64,000 nt of DNA from Bdellovibrio bacteriovorus (GTDB lineage: Bacteria > Bdellovibrionota > Bdellovibrionia > Bdellovibrionales > Bdellovibrionaceae), in NCBI RefSeq assembly GCF_002208115.1, contig NZ_CP020946.1, forward strand, positions 2,356,001-2,420,000, in the 5' to 3' direction. The translations under genes and the position numbers were made by a program. This document shows positions 45,726 to 56,100 of this stretch, piece by piece. Each line of letters starts with the position of its first letter. The stretch's first letter is position 1. The notes beneath the pieces are model-generated. The model searched no databases. It worked only from the letters and a program-made list of their open reading frames with translations, and was not told the origin of the DNA.

Positions 45726-46708
45726 AGAAAAAAATCCTGATCACCGACCGCTTTGCGCAAGACAGTTTTTTGTACCTGCAACAACACAGTCAGTTTGACG
45801 TCGTTCGCAGCGACAACCCCCAGCACCTGCCATTGGAACATCTGGTCAGCGCCAACGCCCTGATCATTCGCAGTCGCACGCGCATTGACGAAGAGCTTTT
45901 GAAAAAAGCCCGTCAACTGCAACTGATTGTGACTTGCACCAGCGGGTTTGACCATATCGATTTGGATGCCACCCAAAAATGGGGTGTCACGGTCATGCAT
46001 ACTCCCACGGCCAATATCGAATCGGCCGCACAGTTAACGTGGGGCTTGGTTTTGTCCTGCGTGAATAACATTCAGGCCGCACACAAAATGGTGAAAGCCG
46101 GCGAATGGAACCGCGATCAAATCACGGGCATTGAACTGGCTGGCAGAAACTATGGCATTGTGGGCTTGGGACGTATCGGATCCCGCGTGGCAGAATTGGC
46201 GCAAGCCTTCGGCATGAATGTGGTCGCCTACGACCCGTATCAAGAAGACGACGTCTTTGAACGCCTGCACATTCCCCGTCTCAGTTACGAAGAGGTTCTG
46301 AAAACCGCCGACGTGATCAGCTTCCACGTGCCAAAAACCCTGGAAACCGAGCACATGCTGAACCGCTCGCAGTTTGAATACATCCACAGAGGCATCGTCC
46401 TGATCAATACGTCGCGTGGTTCGGTCATCAACGAAAACGACCTGTGCGAAGCCCTGGAAAAAGGCTGGCTGCGTTCGGTGGGTTTGGACGTTTATGAAAA
46501 AGAGCCCTTGAACAGAAACTCTAATTTGCTGAAATACCCGAACCTGGTTTTGACTCCGCACATTGGAGCCAATACAGAAGACGCGTTCTTTAAAGCCTCC
46601 CAGATTGCAGCTAATAAGCTTATGGCGTTTTTTGTGGACGGATCGACCTCTGACACCCTCCCGCCAAGGGCGCCTTGGTATGGAGCGGCTCCATTTAAGG
46701 GCGAATAA
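45722..46708 (+). CDS. D-2-hydroxyacid dehydrogenase, SerA-like
   Basis: 328 aa from GTG 45722 (4-bp overlap). NAD-binding motif GLGRIGSRVAELAQAFGM, catalytic Arg in INTSRGSVINE, Glu in DVYEKEPL and His in LTPHIGANT, all expected for this family. There is no ACT regulatory domain, so it matches the short form of phosphoglycerate dehydrogenase. Context with a class V aminotransferase favours 3-phosphoglycerate, but hydroxypyruvate or glyoxylate reduction cannot be excluded. Confidence 0.88.
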   Translation: MKKKILITDRFAQDSFLYLQQHSQFDVVRSDNPQHLPLEHLVSANALIIRSRTRIDEELLKKARQLQLIVTCTSGFDHIDLDATQKWGVTVMHTPTANIESAAQLTWGLVLSCVNNIQAAHKMVKAGEWNRDQITGIELAGRNYGIVGLGRIGSRVAELAQAFGMNVVAYDPYQEDDVFERLHIPRLSYEEVLKTADVISFHVPKTLETEHMLNRSQFEYIHRGIVLINTSRGSVINENDLCEALEKGWLRSVGLDVYEKEPLNRNSNLLKYPNLVLTPHIGANTEDAFFKASQIAANKLMAFFVDGSTSDTLPPRAPWYGAAPFKGE

Positions 46709-46757
46709 ACTTGCCTGATATCCCCTCTTTGAGAGACAGTTCTAGGGTCTGTTTTAA

Positions 46758-48068
<1,311 letters not shown>

Positions 48069-48108
48069 GCAGAGTTAGCAGGAGTTAGCAGTTTTTATAG
48101 AATTTTCG

Positions 48109-48148
48109 AAGGCCTTTGCCCACACCTTGAGCAAAGGCCTTTTTTTTA
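48109..48148 (+). terminator. Terminator of purA
   Basis: Perfect 11-bp stem AAGGCCTTTGC / GCAAAGGCCTT with an 11-base loop, followed by six further T. Confidence 0.93.
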
Positions 48149-48191
48149 TCAAAAAATCGCAAAAATTTTTAAAAAACTGCAAGAAAGTGTA

Positions 48192-48218
48192 TTGACTTTG
48201 GACCCCTCTTACTACAAA
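48192..48218 (+). promoter_or_regulatory. Candidate promoter of the tRNA pair
   Basis: TTGACT (48192-48197) and TACAAA (48213-48218), 15 bp apart, lie 25 bp upstream of tRNA-Lys. The spacing is short of the ideal 17. Confidence 0.45.
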
Positions 48219-48242
48219 TTAGCACTTCCTCAAACGGACAGT

Positions 48243-48318
48243 GGTTCGCTAGCTCAGCTGGTAGAGCACTTCACTTTTAATGAAGGGGTCGATGGTTCGA
48301 ATCCATCGCGAGCCACCA
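48243..48318 (+). tRNA. tRNA-Lys (anticodon UUU)
   Basis: 76 nt including encoded CCA. Acceptor GGTTCGC pairs with GCGAGCC (one G-U); anticodon stem CTTCA/TGAAG with loop CTTTTAA (anticodon TTT); T arm with GGTTCGAATCC. Confidence 0.96.
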
Positions 48319-48345
48319 TTTTTAGTTCGTTTGTTTTTCCTAAAC

Positions 48346-48418
48346 GTTCCCATCGTCTAGGGGCCTAGGACACCTCCCTTTCACGGAGGATACAGGGGTT
48401 CAAATCCCCTTGGGGCTT
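48346..48418 (+). tRNA. tRNA-Glu (anticodon UUC) with disrupted 3' acceptor strand
   Basis: D arm, anticodon arm (CCTCC-CTTTCAC-GGAGG, anticodon TTC at 48380-48382) and T arm (AGGGG-TTCAAAT-CCCCT) are intact. The 5' acceptor is GTTCCCA, so the 3' strand should read TGGGAAC, but the sequence is TGGGGCT followed by TGG, with a mismatch, two wobbles and no CCA. It diverges after 48414. It is probably inactivated or is the edge of an insertion. Confidence 0.7.
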
Positions 48419-48602
48419 GGTTTTCCCAAGGGGCTTTGAACTTAGAGCGCCGGCGCAAAACAATCCTACAAAGCTCGCGGCACGCGGCGAACGCCGGCAC
48501 AGGGGTTCATCGACGTCGCAGGATGCGACCTCGAGGGTGCGCAAAGCGCAGGGCAAAGCCCCGAGGAGCGTGATGCGACGAGCCCCAATCCCCACCGCAA
48601 AC
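48419..48602. repeat. GC-rich structured non-coding segment after tRNA-Glu
   Basis: No coding frame supported. It contains GTCGCA-GGA-TGCGAC (48515-48529), TGCGC-AAA-GCGCA (48538-48550) and GGGC-AAA-GCCC (48551-48561), the last two enclosed by CCTCG/CGAGG (48529-48533, 48562-48566). Similar in style to the element at 14313-14402. Confidence 0.6.
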
Positions 48603-49190
48603 CTAAGACCACATTCTTAACAGTTTATCTGAAAGATCGCTTCGAACAACAGACCGCTCTCTCATTGATAGACCATCAATTACGATCCAACCAATTGAAC
48701 CAGTTTCTCTATGCACAAACTTTGGCATTATGTGTGAACGTTTACTATCCTGCGAGTCATAGAAAATTGGTTCATCTTCAGGTCGAGGATTTACCCTAAT
48801 AAATGGGTGAGGTTCTTTTATTTTTCTATCTTTTGAAATTTCAAGCTTCTCTATAGTCACCCTAAGAGGCTCAATATCTTCAAAGATCTCATTGAACAGG
48901 GGAGTCTGATCAACGAGCTTTCGCGCTCTAAGCAAACGCAAAATCTCATACATGCCGCCTACCCAATAATCCGACAGAATCGACTGGATATCGAACGCAA
49001 TGACGTCGTTGGTGCTTGTATCCAGCCGACTAGTTTCCATCTCCATGCTTCTCAATATAATACCCACCTTGCCTTGATTCTGGATATTTACAAAAAGCAT
49101 AGACTGCGGCATAGCACCACCACCAACTTTATGTGAGGCAGAAATCCATTTCTTATAAATTTCTTGATTACTAGCACTGGCAAGATTCAT
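48603..49190 (-). CDS. Hypothetical protein, probably horizontally acquired
   Basis: 195 aa starting MNLASASNQEIYKKWISASHK, with no signal peptide or membrane helix and no family I recognise. It is alpha/beta-like and ends with SIGWIVIDGLSMRERSV. Two sampled 60-base lines inside it are about 37-38 % GC, below the surrounding DNA. It lies between a damaged tRNA-Glu and an adapter-like junction, so its true upstream context is missing. It has no good Shine-Dalgarno at this start and could be truncated. Confidence 0.6.
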   Translation of the reverse strand: MNLASASNQEIYKKWISASHKVGGGAMPQSMLFVNIQNQGKVGIILRSMEMETSRLDTSTNDVIAFDIQSILSDYWVGGMYEILRLLRARKLVDQTPLFNEIFEDIEPLRVTIEKLEISKDRKIKEPHPFIRVNPRPEDEPIFYDSQDSKRSHIMPKFVHRETGSIGWIVIDGLSMRERSVVRSDLSDKLLRMWS

Positions 49191-49251
49191 TGGCCATTTC
49201 AGTTGCCGATTCGCCGACCGGGAACCTTTTTAAATCAAAATTCTCCTGGGA

Positions 49252-49284
49252 CTGACTCTTTTTTTTAGATTGTATAAGAGACAG
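49252..49284. other. Tn5 mosaic-end / Nextera adapter-like inverted junction
   Basis: 49267-49284 reads AGATTGTATAAGAGACAG, the 19-base Tn5 mosaic end (AGATGTGTATAAGAGACAG) with one G missing. 49252-49260 is CTGACTCTT, inverted relative to AAGAGACAG at 49276-49284 (8 of 9 pair). This is the layout of two adapters back to back. Translated, it reads YKRQ, a known adapter signature in predicted proteins. Most simply an assembly artefact; a Tn5-type scar is less likely. Confidence 0.85.
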
Positions 49285-49896
49285 CTTTATGAATGGGAAC
49301 AGGCCCAGAATCTGGCAAATCCTGAGTCCGGCCTGATTCAGGGAAGTTATACCATCGCGGTTCACCCTTCGGTCGCCCTCTATACTCTGGGGGCATTCAT
49401 GCCGAGTCTTCAATCAGACTTTGCGGGCCTTGATTTCAATTTTATCCATGGTCTTTCCCGAGAAATGACTGAAAAGGTCATCAGCTGGGAAGCCGATTTT
49501 GGCATTGTCGTGAATCCCATCAGGCACCCGGACCTTGTTATTAACAAGCTGTGCACGGATGAGGTCACCATCTTCCACACGAAAAATGCCCAGGATAAAT
49601 TGATTTATGATCAGAACCTGTCCCAGTCCCAGTACATTCTGAAAAAAATCAGCAAAAGAACCAGCTTCAGCGGCGTGCTGAGTTCAGGAAACCTTGAAGT
49701 GGTGGCGAAACTGACGTCCTTGGGTTTTGGATATGGTCTTTTGCCAACCAGAGTCGCCGCCCAATACAAGCAGCTTGAAAAACTAAAAGACGCCCCTGTA
49801 TTCAAGGACGAAATCTGTCTGGTTTACCGCCCCGAAAAGCACAACAACGCCGTCAGCAAAAAAATTATTCAGACTATCAAGTCATCGAATTTTTAA
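49285..49896 (+). pseudogene. LysR-family regulator, 5'-truncated
   Basis: About 203 codons of a LysR substrate-binding domain: GSYTIAVHPSVALYTLGAFMP, HGLSREMTEKVISWEADFGIV, and SLGFGYGLLPTRVAAQYKQL near the end. The N-terminal winged helix-turn-helix (about 60-90 residues) is missing because the frame is interrupted by the adapter-like sequence at 49267-49284. In the real genome the gene is probably intact elsewhere; here it lacks a DNA-binding domain and a proper start. Confidence 0.8.
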
Positions 49897-50003
49897 GCAA
49901 GGGCATCACCTTTCATAAACTCCAACCTCTCCAACAACCGAATCGCCGGCTTCGGCACCGTATTGCCTCCCAGATACAAACGAGGTCTCACATAACCCCA
50001 GGT
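49893..50003 (-). pseudogene. Possible C-terminal remnant of an HTH (XRE-type) regulator
   Basis: A 36-codon minus-strand frame closed by stops ends LYLGGNTVPKPAIRLLERLE followed by about ten residues. The TVPKPAIRLLERL stretch resembles the end of helix-turn-helix domains of the XRE/Cro type. No start or N-terminal half is present, so it would be a decayed fragment. It overlaps the LysR stop by four bases. Weakly supported. Confidence 0.3.
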
Positions 50004-50100
50004 TCACATTCACAATCGTACTAAACCTCAGAAAAGACTGGACTATTTCTGGCAAAAATCACTTAACAATTCAACCAAATCTGCCGAAAAGAAGCTTAAG

Positions 50101-53100
50101 ATGTTTGACGCCCGTACGTTCCTAACACACATCTCAACGTCATTCTTTGCGCTCTTTCTTACGAGTTGCATGGATGCTTCGCTATCCCCTCTGCTCAGCG
50201 AAAATCAGGTACTACGTAAAATCACAGTTGAATCCGGCAAAACCGTCGTGCTGGAAGAAGGCATCGGTCATCAAATCACCTTGGGAGTCGAAACCCCAAG
50301 CGTACCGGGCGTGACCGTGAAGCCCGAAGACCTGGGCTGGACCTTAAACGATGAAGATGGCGATTTTGAAGCTTCCAACGGCACTCTGCTGGTTCAGCCG
50401 GGGATCACTTCTGTCAGCTTCATCATCAAAGCCACTCGCGATGCGGTTATTGAAAACGATGAAACATTCGAACTTCGTTTTACCGGCGAAAAATTCGAGG
50501 GCCTGGACAGCAACGTTATTTCTTTTGTCGTGAAAGACAAAACCACCCGCGCCAAAGTGACGGCAGCGGCGACTTTGGATTTTGGTCCGCAGATGAAAGA
50601 CACGGTCATTGAAAAATCCGTGAGCTTCCAGAATACCGGCGATGCTCCAGCCCAAGGCCTGACTTTGAGCACCTTGTCGGCACCCTTTGCCTTTAAAGGC
50701 GGATCATTCCCAGGAAACGGCGGCACCTGTTCCACCACTTTGAACGGTCACTCTTCCTGTTCGGTCGTGATCACTTACAGCCCAACCGAGGTCAACACGC
50801 ACTCGCAAACGTTGACTTGGAATTACACCAATCCTGATATCGCGGATAACGGTTCCTTGGGAATTTCAGGCTTGGGCGTGGAAGTGGCTGCCGTGCTGGG
50901 TGGTCGCCCGGCGAATCCAAGCAATGTCGAAGATCTGGACATTACGGTCTCTGGCACGAACGTCACACATTATCGCTACAAGGTGGGCCCGCAAGGCTCA
51001 ACAGATTGCACAGTGTCTTCGGGCTATTCGACAGAAACGGCCGTGGGCGCAAAAATCACTGACGACCTTGCTGCTTTGGCCAATCAAAGCCTGAAAATCT
51101 GCGTGGTCGGGAAGGATTCAAACAACTTCTGGCAGCCTTTCACTGCGGCGACAGTTTACACTTGGAATTACGACACCCTTCGCCCGTCCGTGGTGATCAG
51201 CCAAAAAACAGGACAGGCTGATCCAACAAACACCCTGCCCGTTCGTTTTAGTCTGGTGTTCAGCGAAGCGCTGGCGGAAAGCTCATTGACCGATGGCGAT
51301 GTGAGCTTCGCCGGCTCCGCTTTGGTCAATACGCACACTCTGACGAAGATCGACAGCACTCACTATGAGCTGACAGTTTCTGGTGTGGATAACAACGGCG
51401 TGATTCAGCCGGTAATCAATGCAGACAAATTCTCGGACCTTGCTGGGAATCTGAATACCGTTTCTACAAGCTCTGACAACCAAGTGACTTATGACACCAG
51501 CGCCCCGTCTTTACCGACGTCTTTAAGCTGGATTCAAACATCACCAACCAAGGTCACTCCGGCTGCCGCCAGTTGGACTTTGTCAGATTCATCCGACATC
51601 GCTGAGCAAAAAATCCAGTTCTATAAAGATGCATCCTGCCTGCTCTTGGAAGGCACGGCCATTTCACTTTCCACTTCGGCGGTCACGCGAAGCTTTGCCG
51701 GGGCTGATGGCGAAACGTACACTTATAATCTGACGGTGATCGACACTTCCGGAAACGTCTCGGTTTCTGGCTGTTCGACGGCGCTGACCATGGACCGCAC
51801 AGCGCCCAGTCTGGCTTCTTTCAATCCTGCGACCAGTGTTCGCGCAAGTCTTCCGGCTTCAGTAACGGTCACTTTCAGTGAAGCCATGCTGCAATCCGCA
51901 GTTGAAACTGAAAGCAACTGGGGTATCACCTGCTCTGGCGGCGCGAATGTTTCAATTGCTGGTGTGTCAGCTTCCAGTGCGACAGCGGCCGTTGTGAATT
52001 TGACGGTAACGACATTGCCTGCCAATGCCGAAGTTTGCACCCTGACTGCAAAAACAACCCTGACTGATGTGGCGGGTAACGCCCTGCCTGCTGCCGGCAC
52101 GGTTCAATACACCCTGGATCTTCCGGGCACTGTTGTGTCTGTGACATCGTCTTTGGCCAATGGCTCTTACAAAGCTTCCCAGGTCGTGCCTGTCTCTGTC
52201 CAATTTACCGAAAACGTGACGATAGCTGGCGGCACGCCAGAACTTTTAATTGAAACTGGATCTACCGATCGTGTTGCGGCCTACGTCAGTGGCTCCGGTA
52301 CGAACACTCTGGTGTTCCAATACACTGTCCAGGCAGGCGATAACTCTGCGGATCTTGATTATGAGTCCGTCAATGCGTTGACACTGGCAGGCGCCACAAT
52401 CAAAGACAGCTTTGGCAATGACATGATTCTGACTTTGCCAGCGCCAGGCGCTGCAGGTTCACTTTCCGCCAACAAGAATATCATCATCGATACCCAAGCA
52501 CCCGAAGCCTTCGTGATCGCGGGTGTGACTGGCGGCACCGACTCGACTCAGGATGAATGGCTGACCAATGGTTCCACGGGAACGATCCATTGGGCTGCGG
52601 CACCTGGCAGCACTCAGTATTTGGTAGAAATCCGTAACAGCGATGCTTCCGCTCCCGTTTGTGCCCAGCAAACAGTGACAACAACGTCTCACACCTCCAC
52701 TGGGTGCGCCCTTTCCAATGGCACCCAATACACGGCGCGAATCTCTGCCCAGGATGCCGTGGGGAACTCCACCGCAGCCACTAATAACGACTTTGTGTTC
52801 ACGGTGAACACTTCCGCAGTGATTGCCACCATTACGGGTCAACCTACGGGCAAAACCAATCAGACCACACTGAATATCGATGTCGCCGGTGCTGACGTTC
52901 AGACCTATCGCTACAAAATAGGTCCTGCAGCTTCCACAAACTGCGCGGTTGCAACCGACTATTCCGGTGACATCGCCATTGCCACCCACATCACGGATTC
53001 CATCAGCGGCTTGGGTAACACTGATATCAAAGTCTGCGTGATCGGTAAAAACTCGGCCAGTGTCGAACAAGCCCTGACCTCGGCGACCACGGCGACGTGG

Positions 53101-56100
53101 ACACAGGATTTGGCAGCCCCGACTTTGACCATCAATCAAAAAGCCGGTCAGGCTGATCCGACCAACGCCGTCCCGGTGGAATTCACCATCGTGGCCAGCG
53201 AAGCCATTGCCAACTTCGCAGTCGCAGACATTACGCAATCCGGAACCGCTTCTGGCATCACCTGGAGTCTGACGACGTCTGATAATATCACTTGGTCCCT
53301 GAAGGCCACGGCCATCACGGGGGCCGGCACCCTGATCCCATCCATCACCGCCAATAAAGTGACGGATGCGGCTGGCAATAACAACACCGCCAGCACCAGC
53401 ACTGACAATCAAATCACTTACGAGACGACCAAGCCGTCTTTGACCATCAATCAAAAAGCCGGTCAGACCGATCCAACCAACACCCTGCCAGTGGAATTCA
53501 CGGTGGTCTTCACCGAGGCTGTCAATGCCAGCACCTTTACCGCGGCTGACATCACCCAAGGTGGAACGGCTTCCGGTATCACGTGGAATCTTTCGACTTC
53601 TGACAATATCACATGGACCCTGCAGGCCACCGCCATCACAACAGCCGGAACTTTGATTCCGTCCATCACAGCGGGGAAAGTCAGCGATCCGGCCGGCAAT
53701 ACGAACAATGCCTCGACCACGACGGATTCTACGGTGACCTATGATATTACGGCTCCGGTGAATGCAACGTCCCTGGCCTGGCAGCAGACGTCCCCGACGA
53801 ATACCACCAGCCTTGTGGCTTCTTGGAGCAAATCCACCAGCACGGATCTGGCTTCACAAAAAGTCCGTTTCTATACAGGGGCTTCTTGTGACACGTACAC
53901 CGGAACAGAAAACGCTGCGACCAGTTCTGCGACCACATCAAACTTCACAGGTGTGAATGGCACGACTTACACTTATCAGGTCATTTCTTTGGATGCTGCC
54001 GGGAACTCGATCACTTCGGTTTGTTCCAGCGCGATCGTTATTGACACCACGGTTCCCACTGTCACCAATGTTACATCCAACAAGGCCAATGGAGCATATA
54101 CTGTCGGTGATGTCATTGATGTGCGCATCACGTTCTCTGAAAACGTGACTGTCACTGGAACTCCGTTGATTGCCCTGAACACAACCCCTGCCCGTTCTGC
54201 ATCTTACGCTTCGGGCACCGGGACGAACACCCTTGTCTTTAACTATACAGTTCAAGCCACGGACACCGCGGCAGACCTGAATTATGCCGCCACCACGTCC
54301 CTGACAGTGGCTTCTGCCACCATTCGCGATGCCGCGGCCAACAATGCGACTCTGACCTTGCCGGCAACGGGGGCCGCGGGCTCTTTGGGCACGAACAAAA
54401 ATATCGTGATCGACACGACCGCCCCAAGCATCACCACCTTCACGGTGACAAACACGACCCCGACGAACAGCACAACATTTAATATCACTTCGGCCGTCAG
54501 TGGCAGCCCGGCTACTTATTGTATTATGGAAAACAACACAGCCGTGGCATCGTGCACGTGGACAGCCGGAGCTTCACTACCAGCCACATTCACGGTAACG
54601 ACTGTGAATGAAGCCAAAACACTTTATGCCTGGGTGAAAGATGCTGCCGGCAACGTCAGTGCAATGGCTAGTTCAGCATCGATTACATTCGATAACACTC
54701 CACCGACCGCAACCCTGTCCGGCCAGCCCACGGGGTCCAGTGCAAAGTATGCACTGAATATTGATGTCAATGGCAGTGATGTTGTCGCTTATAAATACAA
54801 ATTGGGTGTCGCTGGTTCCACGGACTGTACTGTGGCAACCGGATACTCGGCCTCTGAAATATCCAGCTCAACAAATATCACTGACAACATTTCCGCACTG
54901 GCTAACGGAAGCATCAAAGTGTGCGTGGTCGGCAAAGACACCGCTGGAAACTGGCAGACCTATGCGACTGCAACCGCTGTGACCTGGACTAAAAATTCTC
55001 CGGCTATTCAGTTTAGCGCTACGACATCCAGTGTTTCTGAATACAACGATCCGACGCATACCGTGGCCGTCAGCATCCCGTCCGCCGTCGATATCGCCGT
55101 CAGTGTCAGCTATACATATTCCAATGGTTCCGCACCTTCTGCAACAATGGGATCTGACTATACCGCCACCAACGGCACGGCAACAATTGCGGCTGGCAGC
55201 ACTTCCGTGAATATTTCAATTCCGATTCTTGATAACAGCACTGAAGAGTATGACGAAACATTCAAAATCACCCTGAGCGGCCCGGTGGGTGGTTCTTTGG
55301 GGGCTAACACCGTTCACACCGTGACTATCACGGATGACGAAGCTCCACCGCTGGTCACGATTCAGGACGTTTACGTTGTTGAAGGTTCTTCCACCAGCCT
55401 GATGGCGACACTATCGCATCCAACAGACAAAGGATCTGTCTCCATCAACTGGACGCGTGACACCTGCACCGGCACTGACTGTGCCACAGTTGGCACGGAC
55501 TATACGATGGCAACCACTTCGGGCACTGCTTCTGTTGCGTCGGGGGCAACTTCGGTCACATTTGGCAGTCTGACAACAATCAACAACGCGGCTGACGAAC
55601 TTTACAAACGCATTCCAATCAAAATCACCGGTATCACCGGCGGTACATCTTATATTTCCAACGCCGATATCTTTATCAACGACAATGACAGCCCGGCCGG
55701 AAAGGATGCCGTGGATGTTGTTGCCGGTGACAACCACACCTGCGCCCTGACCAGTAACGGTAACGTCTATTGTTGGGGCCACAATGGGGCCGCGCCCCTG
55801 GGACAAGGACACTACTATCCTAGTTCTTCACCACTGCTGGTTCCGTTGGCCGCCCCGGCCGTGGGGATAGCTTCTCTCTATAATAACGTCTGTGCTGTGT
55901 TAAACACCGGGGCGCTTTACTGTTGGGGTCAGGGAAGTCATGGTACTTATCCGGGGGGTGGTTTTACCGGAACCAGCTCGATAAGCACTCGTTTGACACC
56001 AACACTTGTAACCGGAATGAATTCGGGTGTCACCCAAGTCAGCATTGGCTGGGGTAACTCTTGCGCCATTCAAAACGGGGCCGTTTATTGCTGGGGTATC

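Noticed and set aside
53110-53750. Direct repeats considered as a CRISPR or mobile-element signal
   Set aside because: Repeat units are about 320 bp, in frame, and encode Ig-like domains with no spacers, terminal inverted repeats or transposase; they are protein-domain repeats.
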